38,393 bases of DNA from CAZCAC01 sp964496575 (GTDB lineage: Bacteria > Planctomycetota > UBA1135 > GCA-002686595), in contig CAZCAC010000084.1 in assembly GCA_964496575.1 (NCBI GenBank), positions 1-38,393 of the forward strand, given 5' to 3'. Under the pieces are notes generated by a model that searched no databases, was not told the DNA's origin, and saw only the letters and a program-made list of their open reading frames with translations. Of this stretch, positions 15,477 through 24,444 are shown in pieces (position 1 is the stretch's first letter; each line of letters begins with the position of its first letter). Made by a program: the position numbers and the translations under genes.

Positions 15477-18400
15477 GCACTGGATCAGGTGCTCCGCCTC
15501 GTCGGTGTGGACGTCGCTGCGCTCGAGGAAGTCGGGCAGCGAGAGGAAGGGGCCGCTCGAGCTGCGCTCTTCCTGGATTCTATCCAGCAAATTGGTCGAC
15601 AGTCCCTTGATCGACCCCAGGCCGATGCGCAACGCGGGGGTCGGCGCGGCCCCTTCGCGCCCTTCGATCCACTCGACGCCGAAGTCGACCCCGCTGCGGT
15701 TGACGTCCGGCGGCAGGATGGTCACCCCGAGGCGCCGCGCCTCCTCGACGTAGACGCGGGTCTTGTAGTAGCCGGTCTGGCTGTTGAGGAAAGCGGTCAG
15801 GTAGACGGCGGGGTGGTGCGTCTTCAGCCACACCGCGCGGTAGGCGATGCGCCCGTAGGTCACCGCGTGCGCCTTGCAGAAGCCGAAGGAGGCGAAGTTG
15901 GTGACGAGCTCCCAGACGTGCTCGATCTCGTTGCGCGCGATCCCCTCGGCCTCGCATCCCTCGCGGAAGCGCTCGGCGAGTGGCTCGAGGTCGTCGGTGC
16001 GCCGCTTCTGCAGGGCGCGTCGGAGCTGGTCCGCCTCGGCGAGGTCCATGCCCGCCACCGCCGAGGCGACCTGCATGACGTCCTCCTGGTAGAGCATCAC
16101 GCCGTAGGTGTCCCAGAGCACGTCGACCAGCCGCGGGTGCGGAGGCGTCGAGGGTTCGAGCCCGCGGAAGCGCCGCACGTACGCGTCCTTCATCCCCGAG
16201 CCCGCGGGCCCGGGGCGGATCAGCGCGACGGCCTGGATCACCGCGTCCATGTCGCGCGCGCCCGTCTGCTGGAGGAGGTTGCGCATCCCCGGTGACTCGA
16301 CCTGGAAGCAGGCGAGCGAGCGTCCTTCGGCGAGGGTGTCGCCGGTGGCGGGGTCGTTCTCGGGGAGGGCCTCCAGGTCGACCTCGAGACCGCCCTTCGC
16401 GAGCTCGGTGACACAGTCGTCGAGCACGGTCAGGGCGCGGTTGCCGAGCAGGTCCATCTTGACCAGCCCGATCGCCTCGACGGCGTCCTTGTCGAACTGC
16501 GTCACCACGACGCCCTTCGCCGCGCGCTGGCAGGCGACGAAGTCGGTGATCGGCCCCGGCGAGACGACGACGCCGCCGGGGTGCAGGCCGAAGTGGCGCG
16601 GCGTGTCGAGCAGACCGCGGGCGTCGCGGACGACGCGCTGCCAGCGCTCGTCGTGGTGGGGGAACTCGCGGGCTTCGGGGGTCGAGCGCAGGGCGAGCTC
16701 GACAGGGTTCTCGCCGGCCAGCTCCGGCGCGGCGTCGTGCTGGTCCTCGGCGACCGCCGAGGCGCCGTCGAAGGCGATTTCACTCGTGCCCGGGACGTGG
16801 TGGGGGAGCACCTTCGACCAGCGACCCACCTCGGCCGGCGGAAAACCGTGGGCGAGCGCGGTCTCGCGGAAGGCCGCGCGCAGGCCGAAGCAGTTGAGCG
16901 TCGAGATCATCGCAGTGCGGTGGGCGCCGAAGAGCTCGTAGACGTGTTCGGTGACCTCGTCGCGCCGCCGCCAGCAGAAGTCGAGGTCGATGTCGGGTCG
17001 GTCGCTGCGCGTCGGGTTGAGGAAGCGCTCGAAGATCAGCTGGTAGCGGAAGGGGTCGGCGTCGGTCAGCTTCAGGCAGTAGGCGACGAGGCTGTCCGCC
17101 GCCGAGCCGCGGCCGACGCAGGGGATGCCCTGCTCGCGCGCGTACTCGCCGATCTGGTGGACGAGGAGGAAGTAGGGCGCGAAACCGAGGCGGTCGATGG
17201 TGGAGAGCTCGTAGTCGAGGCGCCGGACGACCTCGGGGCGCAGCGGGCGGTAGCGTTGCTGGGCGCCGTCGAAGGCGAGCTCGCAGAGCTTCGAGTAGGC
17301 GCTCTCGCCTTCGCCGAGGTCGATGCTCGGGAAGAGGACGCGGTCGAGGGGCGGGGTGTACTCGCAGCGCGCGGCGACCTCGACGGTGCGGGCGACGATC
17401 GCGGGGACGTCCGGTGGAGCGGAGGAGCCCCAGGGCCCGGGGAGGTCGTCGAGGTCGGCGTAGAGGGCGCACATCTCCCGGCCGGTGAGCAGGTGCGAGC
17501 CCGCTTCGGCGAGCCACTCCTCGGGCAGGTCGTCGAGCAGCGCGTTGTGCTTGATCGCCACGCGCACGCGGTGGTCGAGCTCGCCCATCGGCCCGGCGTA
17601 GTAGACGTCGGGCACGGCGAGGGCGCCGAAGGAGCAGACGCGCGCGGCCTCGAGGAGTTCGGTGGCGGGGACGGCGCGCGCGGGGGGTGGGGTCTTGGGC
17701 GCTTCGAGTCTCTCTTCGTCGCGCTCGTGTTCGTGTCGCGCGCGCCGGTCGTTGCCGTGCTGTTCACCGGCGCGCGCCCGAAGACTCGCCGGCGAGATCG
17801 CGGCGAGGACCTGTTCGGGGGGGACGCGCCCCATCAGTCCGATCAGGATGCGCGGGTGGTCGGCGAGGAAGATCAGCCCTTCCTGGAACTCGGCCGCGGC
17901 GAGTACGGAGTCGAAGTCCTCTTCCGGCGAGCCGAGGTCGCTGCCGAAGCTTCCCGGATCGCGCCCGAGCTGTCGGGCGGAGACGAGCTTGTTGAGGTTC
18001 GCGAAGCCCCGCTCGTTCATCACCAGCGCGACGATGCGCCCCGGCTCGCCGGAGGGGTTGGAGATCTCCGCGCCGAGGATCGGCCTGACGCCGGTCACCG
18101 GCGCGCAACGCAACAGATCGACCCACCCGGCGGTCGAGTCGACGTCGGTGAGCGCCATGGCGCAGAGCCCCAGCCCCGCGCCTCGCTCCAGCATCACGCG
18201 CGGCGCATCGACGCCGGTGAGCAGCGAGTGGTGGCCGTTGACGGTTCCATCGGCCACGTTCAGTGCGGCGAAGAGCGACGTCGTTCCGTTGCGTTTGTAG
18301 TCGTGCGTCATCGTGCCGCACCGACCTTTCTTCATGGGCAAACCGGGCTGAGTTCGATCCAATGCCTGGATCTGGCTCTTCTCATCGCAAGAGAGCACGA

Positions 18401-18911
18401 TCGCGTGCTCAGGAGGATTCAGGTACAGCCCCACGATGTCTTTGAGCTTCTCAACGAACCGGGGATCGGTCGACAGCTTGAACGAACGCACGCGGTGTGG
18501 CTTGAGTCCGTGCTCGCGCCAGATTCGCCCGATCGTTGAATCGCTCAGCCCCGTCGCCGCCGCCATCGTTGCACGGCTCCAGTGCGTCTGGCTCTCGGGA
18601 GTCTCGTGAAGCGTCTTGCGGACGACTTCTGCGCGCTGATCATCGCCGATGCGACGACGTCTACCAGGCCGCAGGGCATCCTTCTCGATCCCGGCCAGCC
18701 CGAGCTCAGCGTAACGGTCACGCCATCGACCGGCCTTCTGCCGCGTGATGCCCATGATCTCGGCGATCTGTTGGTTCTGTAGCCCGGCAGCAGCGCGTAG
18801 GACAATCGCAGCACGCTCGGCAAGCCTCACCGACACACGGCGCCCACGCTTCAGCTTCTCAAGAGTCGCTGTTTCCGATTCAGACAACTTAATCTCGACT
18901 GCTCGTCGCAT
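15333..18911 (-). CDS. Chimeric open frame: IS630 transposase N-terminus fused to truncated DnaE
   Basis: A single frame of 1192 codons from ATG 18911 (an upstream ATG at 18950 is also in frame). Residues 1-224 are the helix-turn-helix half of an IS630 transposase; residues about 225-1145 equal DnaE residues 9-928, including the PDIDLDF and KMDLLG catalytic motifs and most of the PHP domain; the last 47 residues are an out-of-frame reading of the PPC remnant. The DnaE beta-clamp-binding region and OB fold are absent. Both junctions keep the dnaE frame: GTV is followed by NGHHSLL instead of RVHGHHSLL. It is probably a by-product of rearrangement or assembly rather than a working protein, but it would be translatable from the transposase start if the DNA is real. 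Confidence 0.5.
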   Translation of the reverse strand: MRRAVEIKLSESETATLEKLKRGRRVSVRLAERAAIVLRAAAGLQNQQIAEIMGITRQKAGRWRDRYAELGLAGIEKDALRPGRRRRIGDDQRAEVVRKTLHETPESQTHWSRATMAAATGLSDSTIGRIWREHGLKPHRVRSFKLSTDPRFVEKLKDIVGLYLNPPEHAIVLSCDEKSQIQALDRTQPGLPMKKGRCGTMTHDYKRNGTTSLFAALNVADGTVNGHHSLLTGVDAPRVMLERGAGLGLCAMALTDVDSTAGWVDLLRCAPVTGVRPILGAEISNPSGEPGRIVALVMNERGFANLNKLVSARQLGRDPGSFGSDLGSPEEDFDSVLAAAEFQEGLIFLADHPRILIGLMGRVPPEQVLAAISPASLRARAGEQHGNDRRARHEHERDEERLEAPKTPPPARAVPATELLEAARVCSFGALAVPDVYYAGPMGELDHRVRVAIKHNALLDDLPEEWLAEAGSHLLTGREMCALYADLDDLPGPWGSSAPPDVPAIVARTVEVAARCEYTPPLDRVLFPSIDLGEGESAYSKLCELAFDGAQQRYRPLRPEVVRRLDYELSTIDRLGFAPYFLLVHQIGEYAREQGIPCVGRGSAADSLVAYCLKLTDADPFRYQLIFERFLNPTRSDRPDIDLDFCWRRRDEVTEHVYELFGAHRTAMISTLNCFGLRAAFRETALAHGFPPAEVGRWSKVLPHHVPGTSEIAFDGASAVAEDQHDAAPELAGENPVELALRSTPEAREFPHHDERWQRVVRDARGLLDTPRHFGLHPGGVVVSPGPITDFVACQRAAKGVVVTQFDKDAVEAIGLVKMDLLGNRALTVLDDCVTELAKGGLEVDLEALPENDPATGDTLAEGRSLACFQVESPGMRNLLQQTGARDMDAVIQAVALIRPGPAGSGMKDAYVRRFRGLEPSTPPHPRLVDVLWDTYGVMLYQEDVMQVASAVAGMDLAEADQLRRALQKRRTDDLEPLAERFREGCEAEGIARNEIEHVWELVTNFASFGFCKAHAVTYGRIAYRAVWLKTHHPAVYLTAFLNSQTGYYKTRVYVEEARRLGVTILPPDVNRSGVDFGVEWIEGREGAAPTPALRIGLGSIKGLSTNLLDRIQEERSSSGPFLSLPDFLERSDVHTDEAEHLIQCSVPTGSCSDVTMTAEWIGIASCRCACAAAGDTPSGSMPEARGCVSCG
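15477..18238. repeat. Long direct repeat, copy 2 (inside rearranged block)
   Basis: Second copy of 2688-5449, same orientation, 2762 bases, no difference seen. On its right it abuts codon 224 of an IS630 transposase gene and on its left the 3' end of a PPC-domain gene. The missing 3' half of the transposase does not reappear on the far side, so this is not a simple insertion of dnaE DNA into the IS. Confidence 0.95.
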
Positions 18912-18965
18912 GGGGTGGACTACGATGCAACACACCATACGGTTTGCCATATCTGGCGGATACCA
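18239..18965 (-). mobile_element. IS630-family element, 5' part only
   Basis: The transposase begins MRRAVEIKLSESETATLEKL at ATG 18911. A helix-turn-helix is at about 46-66 (NQQIAEIMGITRQKAGRWRD) and a second one, homeodomain-like, at about 115-136. The first catalytic aspartate is D176 in LSCDEKSQIQALDRTQPG, and the frame is lost at GTTSLFAALNVADGTV (224), before the second Asp and the Glu of the DDE triad. IS630 members insert at TA and encode about 330-360 residues, so roughly a third is gone. The element sits directly after the stop of the beta-propeller gene at 18966; its terminal repeat cannot be defined because the other end is absent. The transposase is expected to be inactive. Confidence 0.85.
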
Positions 18966-20495
18966 CTACCTGCTCTTCCTCGATCCGCCGCCCACCCGAT
19001 TCTGCTCTCGCAGGGCATAGAGCTTCTCCCGGGTTCCGATGTATAGCACGCCGTTGGCGGCAACGGGTGTGCTCGCGATCTCGCTGTCGAAGTCGATGGA
19101 TGCGAGGACTTCCTTCTTCTCGTTGGCAGCCAGGATCCAGAGCTCACCTCGGCGCGTTCCGATATGGACCTTCCCGTCGGCCACGAGTGCCGAGCCCCAG
19201 GTCCCGCCTCGCAGCTCGTGTGTCCAGTGCGCCTCCCCGGTCCTCGCATCCACGCAATGGAGCAGACCGCCGCAATCGGCCACGAATACCAGATCGGCGA
19301 AGATTGCCGGGGTGGAGCAACTGTGGTGCTCGAGTGGATAGGACCACAGTAGTCCTGACCGGGAAATATCACCCTGCCCGCTCGGATCGATGCACTTCAG
19401 CCAGGCCTCACGCTTCCCCCACCAGATATCACCGCCGCCGGTCACATACAGACGATTCTCGTAGAAGACGGGCATGCTCGAGATGTTGCTGGGGCCGACT
19501 CGCCGGTTTCCGAGGTAGGTATGGATGTCCTCCTTTGGTGCACCGGGATCGAAGTCGAATCGCCATACCCGCTCCAGGGTCTGTACGTCTGATCCGCCGC
19601 GCCCTGGCTGAACCACATCGAATGCATAGCAGACGCCATTCCCGCCGGCGAAGAAGACGAGTCTCCTCCCCTCGACTTCACCCATGGCCGGCGATGACCA
19701 GGTGGAGTGGAAGATCCGTGGACCGATGGCCTCGTCATCCCTGGCCACGAGCCGGCCCGTTTCCTTGTCGACGACGATCAGGCTTGGCGCTTCGGGGCTG
19801 CGGATGACCTTGTGGGTCTTGTCGACTCCGTTGCACGTATTGAGGTAGAGGTATCGATCGTGCAGGAGTATGGAGGAATGCGCCGAGTCGTGGGGATAGA
19901 TGCCGACTTCTGCCCAGAGATCCAGCATCCAGATGATGTCGGCGTCGAGCTCGCCCGCCTCGATGAGCGCCTGATCCCTGGCCGTCATGTGTTGCCCTTC
20001 CGACAGGCAGGGCCCATCGTTGCCGTCACTCATCCCGTTCAGATCGAGACAGACGAGCTCATAGCGATTGGTGAGGGTGTAGACACGATCGCCCTCGATG
20101 GTTGGCGGAGAACACATGCTGATTCTCGGCCAGTCGCGGTAGGGATCATCCTCGAGTCGCGGGACGACCAGCTGCCAGCAGAGGCTTCCATCCTCCTCGT
20201 CGAGACACAAGAGCACTCCGCGATCGCCCTGGTGACGCGGATCGCGGGGCTCGCTGTTGTTCGCGCCGACGAGGACCCTGCCCCTCGCGATGGTCGGTGT
20301 GGAATAACCATGTGATCCCAGCGAGACCGACCAGGCGACCTTCTCACCGGTCAGAGGATCGAAGGTGGACGGCAGCCCCGTCTCGGCGGAGACCATGTTC
20401 CGCGAGTATCGCTGACCCCACTGGGGCTGGTCCTGGGTCCTGCACGGGCAACCGGGTCCGATCAGCGACAGAACTGCAGTGGCGAGGAAGATCAT
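18966..20495 (-). CDS. Exported PQQ-like (BamB-type) beta-propeller protein
   Basis: A 509-residue protein from ATG 20495. It has a hydrophobic export signal MIFLATAVLSLIGPGC; the cysteine at 16 could be lipidated but the lipobox is imperfect. The rest is a chain of PQQ-like propeller blades: HGYSTPTIARGRVLVGANN, LLCLDEEDGSLCWQL, HSCSTPAIFADLVFVADCGG, LLHCVDARTGEAHWTHEL and IASTPVAANGVLYIGTREKLYAL. The blades follow the A-W-x-x-x-TG-x-x-x-W tryptophan-docking pattern. Several Asp/Cys-rich insertions (DDPYRDWPRISMCSPP) are specific to it. It is not a recognisable dehydrogenase, and the PQQ-binding residues are not evident; a scaffolding or structural role is likely. It is divergent from the FG-GAP protein at 20768, with a 272-base gap. 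The IS630 remnant lies directly downstream. Confidence 0.8.
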   Translation of the reverse strand: MIFLATAVLSLIGPGCPCRTQDQPQWGQRYSRNMVSAETGLPSTFDPLTGEKVAWSVSLGSHGYSTPTIARGRVLVGANNSEPRDPRHQGDRGVLLCLDEEDGSLCWQLVVPRLEDDPYRDWPRISMCSPPTIEGDRVYTLTNRYELVCLDLNGMSDGNDGPCLSEGQHMTARDQALIEAGELDADIIWMLDLWAEVGIYPHDSAHSSILLHDRYLYLNTCNGVDKTHKVIRSPEAPSLIVVDKETGRLVARDDEAIGPRIFHSTWSSPAMGEVEGRRLVFFAGGNGVCYAFDVVQPGRGGSDVQTLERVWRFDFDPGAPKEDIHTYLGNRRVGPSNISSMPVFYENRLYVTGGGDIWWGKREAWLKCIDPSGQGDISRSGLLWSYPLEHHSCSTPAIFADLVFVADCGGLLHCVDARTGEAHWTHELRGGTWGSALVADGKVHIGTRRGELWILAANEKKEVLASIDFDSEIASTPVAANGVLYIGTREKLYALREQNRVGGGSRKSR

Positions 20496-20754
20496 GGAGG
20501 ATGAGCTCTCCTGGGTACCGGTACGTGGATGGGACAGGTTACTCCAGATCGGGCATCGCGCCCGCGGTCACTCGGGCACTCCCCTGAGCGGTCCTGGTGC
20601 GCCCGCCCGGGCCGAGTCCCTCGCCCGCCGCGGCGATCGGGCCTCCTCGCCGGGAGCTCGAGTAGGCGGCGGAGTCACCGGTGGACGGATTCAGGCCCCC
20701 GTGCTCCAATGCGGGGGAAGCTCACTCTCTTCTCAACACCATTCCCACACCACT

Positions 20755-20760
20755 GAGGAG
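20755..20760 (+). promoter_or_regulatory. Ribosome-binding site fixing the start at 20768
   Basis: GAGGAG lies seven bases before ATG 20768, and a signal peptide starts right there. This rules out the longer frame from 20681, whose extra 29 codons lack similarity to an export signal. Confidence 0.7.
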
Positions 20761-20767
20761 TTGTCAC

Positions 20768-23341
20768 ATGTCTCGCAACTGCTTCATCCTCCTCTCCCTG
20801 TCGCTCGCCGCTCCCGCCTCCGCCCAGACCTTCGGGCCTCCCTCCTGGGGCCGGCCCGCGTTCCCCTCGGGGGACGCCTCGCTGAACTCTCCCGTCGAAG
20901 TCGCTCTGGGGGACCTCGACGACGACGGCGTTCTCGACGCCGTCGTGGCAAACTACAACGCCTGGGAGGTCGAGATCCTCCTGGGGCGGGGTCTGTCGGG
21001 CTTCGAGGACGGCGTGGCGCTGCCGGTGGGGACCAAGCCGCAGTGGATCGAGCTCGCCGATCTCGACGAGGACGGCGCCCTGGACCTGATCGTCCTGGCC
21101 GAGATCAACAGCTTCGTCGCCGTGTGGTTCGGAGACGGCGCGGGCAGCTTCGACTCCGGCCCCACCCTCGTCGGCACGACGACTGCGACGAGTCTGACGG
21201 TCGGAGATATCGACGGCGACGGCCACCAGGACCTCGCGGTGGGTCAGCACTACGCGGTCACTCTGTACGAAGGCGACGGGACGGGCGGGTTCGCGCCGCC
21301 GCAGACCCTCGCGGTCGCTCCCTACGTCCGCGCCGCCGCGATCGGTGAGGTCACCGGAGATGGCGTGACGGACGTGGTCCTCGGAAGCCAGAACAGGATC
21401 ACCGTGCTCGCCTCCGACGGTGCAGGTGGATACACCACGATCACGAGCTCCTTGCCCGCGGGCTTCGGCCATGCGGTCGGCTTGGCGATCGGGGACTTCG
21501 ATCTGGACGGGAACGCCGACGCCGCCGTCGCCTCGAGCACCACCGGTGAGGTCCACGTCGCCCCGGGTGCCGGCGATGGTACTTTCGCCATCGGCACCAG
21601 CTTCTTCGGTCAGCCGCCCCTCGCGGAGATCGCCGCCGGAGATCTCGACGGGGACGGCGACGAAGATCTGGCCCTGGTGAACCGCTCGGCCGGTGTGGAG
21701 TTCTGGCGCAACGCGGGGGACGGCACCTTCGCGCGGTCGGGCGCGGCGGCGGTGGGTGAGGAGCCTCGGTCGATCGCCCTCGGCGACCTGGATCTCGACG
21801 GCCGCCTCGACGCCGCCACCGTCTGCGGAAACAACGACAGCACGGTGGTCGTGGTCCACGGCGACGGGAACGGCGCGGTCGCCGGAGCCTTCACCGCGAT
21901 GGGACCCGAGGCGGCGCCGGGCGTGGCGGTCGGGGACCTGAACGAGGATGGCTGGCCCGACGTCGTCGCCGCCCACCGGGACGCCCACCTGGTCAACTTC
22001 TACGCCGGCCTCGGAGGCGGGGTCCTCGCGCCGCCGACCCCGGTCTTCACCCGCGAGCGACCCGAGGACGTCGCGGTGGCCGACTTCAACAACGACTCCC
22101 ACCTGGACGTCGTGGCGGGCTTCTCCACGACCAGGGACGTCGCGATCGCGCTCGGTGATGGCCAGGGCGGGTTCACCACGCAGGTGATCTTAGACACGTA
22201 CTACTCCCCCCGTCGGGTCGAGGTCGGGGACCTGAACGGTGACCAGAACGAGGACCTGGTCGTCGCCGTCTACAACAAGGTCGCGGTACTCCTCGGCGAC
22301 GGCGCCGGAGGACTCGGCGCCCCCACGCTCTACAGTGCGTCCGGCACCTCCATCTGGATCGCGCTGGAGGACATGGACGGCGACCAGGACCTCGACGTCG
22401 TGGTGACCACCGGCGTGGACGACGAGGTGAACGTCCTGCTCGGCAACGGGGCGGGAGGGTTCACTCTCGGCAGCCAGGCGTTCGTCGAATCGACCTACCA
22501 GCTCGACGTCGGAGACCTGAACGCCGACGGCCTGCCGGACGTGGCGTTCGCCTCGCGCACCCCCGCCGTACAGGGTGTCGTCGTGATGCTCGGCACCGGC
22601 GGAGGTGCCCTCGGCGCGCGGCAGGACTACCTCGTCGGCTCGTTGCCGCAAGCGATCTCGGTGGAGGACTTCGACGGGGATGGGCACGTCGACGTCGTCG
22701 CCTCGACGACGAATCAGCACTGGGGTCAGGCGTTCCTGCGCGGCGACTCCACCGGGACCTTCGAGTTCGCCGGCTTCTCCGGAGGCGTGCGGGGCTGGGA
22801 CGCCGCCGTCGCCGACCTGGATCTCGACGGCCGCCTCGATCGAGTGAGCGTCTCCAGGGACGAGGCACCCGTCGACGTGTCCCTCTTCCTCCGTCCGCCC
22901 GGCGCCGCCGTCACCTACTGCGAGGCCAAGTTGAACTCACTCGGATGCCTGCCGGCGATCGAGGGCGAGGGAACGCCGAGCGCTTCGGCGGGCAACGGCT
23001 TCCACATCCGGGCGCGCGAGGTACTGAACAACAACTTCGGTCTCATGCTGTACGGCTTCCATGGCCCCGCGTCGAAGCCCTTCGCCGGGGGGACGATGTG
23101 CCTCCAGCCCGGCACCTACCGCAGCCCGATCCGGATGTCGGGGGGCACGCCCCCGCCGGTGACCGACTGCTCGGGAGTGCTGGAATTGGATTTCAACGCG
23201 TACATCGCGGGCGGGACCGGCGCGCCCGCTCTCTCGGTCCCGGGGACCCAGGTCTTCTGCCAGTGGTTCTGCCGCGATCCGGGATCGCTGCCGTCCGGAC
23301 TGGGGCTGTCCGATGCGCTGACGTTCGTGGTCCATCCTTGA
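20768..23341 (+). CDS. Secreted FG-GAP/VCBS repeat protein with a YCxxK-NSxGC C-terminal module
   Basis: An 857-residue exported protein. The signal peptide is about residues 1-20 (ending AAPASAQ). It is followed by many FG-GAP/VCBS blades with calcium-binding DxDxDGxxD loops (for example VALGDLDDDGVLDAVVANY, VGDIDGDGHQDLAVGQ and IALGDLDLDGRLDAATV), which would fold as one or more integrin-like propellers. From about residue 716 a Cys-rich module begins with YCEAKLNSLGCLPAI and continues through LYGFHGPAS, FNAYIAG and FCQWFCRDPGS...LSDALTF. I recall this module at the C-terminus of many surface or secreted proteins of Planctomycetota, which supports the organism call. Function: probably adhesion or surface-layer related (inference). 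Confidence 0.88.
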   Translation: MSRNCFILLSLSLAAPASAQTFGPPSWGRPAFPSGDASLNSPVEVALGDLDDDGVLDAVVANYNAWEVEILLGRGLSGFEDGVALPVGTKPQWIELADLDEDGALDLIVLAEINSFVAVWFGDGAGSFDSGPTLVGTTTATSLTVGDIDGDGHQDLAVGQHYAVTLYEGDGTGGFAPPQTLAVAPYVRAAAIGEVTGDGVTDVVLGSQNRITVLASDGAGGYTTITSSLPAGFGHAVGLAIGDFDLDGNADAAVASSTTGEVHVAPGAGDGTFAIGTSFFGQPPLAEIAAGDLDGDGDEDLALVNRSAGVEFWRNAGDGTFARSGAAAVGEEPRSIALGDLDLDGRLDAATVCGNNDSTVVVVHGDGNGAVAGAFTAMGPEAAPGVAVGDLNEDGWPDVVAAHRDAHLVNFYAGLGGGVLAPPTPVFTRERPEDVAVADFNNDSHLDVVAGFSTTRDVAIALGDGQGGFTTQVILDTYYSPRRVEVGDLNGDQNEDLVVAVYNKVAVLLGDGAGGLGAPTLYSASGTSIWIALEDMDGDQDLDVVVTTGVDDEVNVLLGNGAGGFTLGSQAFVESTYQLDVGDLNADGLPDVAFASRTPAVQGVVVMLGTGGGALGARQDYLVGSLPQAISVEDFDGDGHVDVVASTTNQHWGQAFLRGDSTGTFEFAGFSGGVRGWDAAVADLDLDGRLDRVSVSRDEAPVDVSLFLRPPGAAVTYCEAKLNSLGCLPAIEGEGTPSASAGNGFHIRAREVLNNNFGLMLYGFHGPASKPFAGGTMCLQPGTYRSPIRMSGGTPPPVTDCSGVLELDFNAYIAGGTGAPALSVPGTQVFCQWFCRDPGSLPSGLGLSDALTFVVHP

Positions 23342-23355
23342 GGTGAGGTGCGGAG

Positions 23356-24006
23356 TCAACCCCGCAGGTCTCCGAGGGCTCGATCCGCCCACGCCTCGAC
23401 CCACTCCTCGAACGTCGGGAACCTGGGATACGCCTGAGTGAGCTCCTCGCTCAACGCCGTCCGAAGGAGTCCCGGCGCCGGTCGCGCGGGCCTCCACTTC
23501 GCCCTGCACCCCGCCATTCCGGTCGTGTCGAACACGCGCCCCCGGAGCTCGCCGACGATCACCAGGACGGCCAGGAACTCGCACCCCTGCTCGCAGATCG
23601 GGAGGTAGCCGGCGCCGGACCCGGGCCCCTCGAGCAGCTCGGCCTCCGCCGGATCGTACGCGTCTCCGGCGTCCCGCGCCGCGAGCAGGCGGGGTTCGAT
23701 CTCGAGTGGTCCGGAGGGAAGGGCGGAGACGCCGTGGACCTCGTCGAAGGAGTCGTAGATCGCCTCGAGCTCCCACCGGATGCGCGAGAAGGGCAGGAGA
23801 CCGTGGTAGGGACCGACGCCGAGACCGACCTCGAGGGCGTACGAGCGGTAGTCCTCGGGCAGCTCGCAACCGCACCACGCCTCGAAGCCCGAGAGCTCCC
23901 CGCGCGTGACCACCTGCCCCTCGTAGCGGTGCGTGCGCGCCCCGAAGACCTCGAGCTCGCGGTCGAGGCTCTTCAGCTCGGCGATCTTCTCGCTGAGGGT
24001 ACTCAT
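23356..24006 (-). CDS. SMI1/KNR4-domain protein
   Basis: A 216-residue protein from ATG 24006. It has the SMI1/KNR4 pattern: GFEAWCGCELPEDYRSYALEVG near residue 40, a GLLPFSRIRWE turn, YLPICEQGCEFLAVLVIVGELRG, and FPTFEEWVEAWADRAL near the end. In bacteria the SMI1/KNR4/SUKH superfamily mostly comprises immunity proteins to contact-dependent or polymorphic toxins, often nuclease types. The start overlaps the upstream gene by four bases (ATGA), so it is translationally coupled. No toxin gene is next to it. Confidence in the domain is good; the immunity role is inferred from the superfamily only. Confidence 0.8.
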   Translation of the reverse strand: MSTLSEKIAELKSLDRELEVFGARTHRYEGQVVTRGELSGFEAWCGCELPEDYRSYALEVGLGVGPYHGLLPFSRIRWELEAIYDSFDEVHGVSALPSGPLEIEPRLLAARDAGDAYDPAEAELLEGPGSGAGYLPICEQGCEFLAVLVIVGELRGRVFDTTGMAGCRAKWRPARPAPGLLRTALSEELTQAYPRFPTFEEWVEAWADRALGDLRG

Positions 24007-24443
24007 CGTCGTGCCTCCCGACTCGCGGCCGGCCCGGCGTCGCGGTCGGCCACGATCTCCCTGAAGATGTCGTGAATCGCGTCCGCCAGGCGGTCGACGT
24101 CCCTCTCTCCCGCAGCCTCCTCCCAGCGGGTGGCGATCGTCCCGGTGTCCAGCGGGAGGTCGACCTCGACGACGAAGTCGTTCGTCGTCAGGAACTCCGG
24201 CGGGTCTTCCGAGCTCAGGATCGCGGTGAGCCGCTCGAGGAGAGCGCCGCTGCGTTCCTCGTTCCAGACCACCTCCAGCCTCTCGTGCGGAGCCCCGTCG
24301 TCGGTGCAGAAGAAACCGTACGGTGACAGGTTCTCGAGGGTCAGCCTCACCCCGCCCTCCTCGGGCAGGAGGCGGACCAGCCCCTCGGTGAAGACCTCGC
24401 AGCCGCCGGCGATCCGGATCGAACCCGCTCCGATCAACCGCAC
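24003..24443 (-). CDS. Hypothetical protein in SMI1/KNR4 operon
   Basis: A 146-residue protein from GTG 24443. It has no export signal and no Cys pattern; strands and helices alternate, with an acidic character (DAIHDIFREIVADRD at the end). Motifs such as LENLSPYGFFCTDDG and VVWNEERSGALLERLTAIL do not point to a family that I recognise. The start codon is one base after the stop of the 177-residue gene upstream, and the stop overlaps the SMI1/KNR4 start, so all three genes are coupled. The tight packing makes a real gene very likely and suggests a shared function. Confidence 0.65.
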   Translation of the reverse strand: MRLIGAGSIRIAGGCEVFTEGLVRLLPEEGGVRLTLENLSPYGFFCTDDGAPHERLEVVWNEERSGALLERLTAILSSEDPPEFLTTNDFVVEVDLPLDTGTIATRWEEAAGERDVDRLADAIHDIFREIVADRDAGPAASREARR

Positions 24444-24444
24444 G

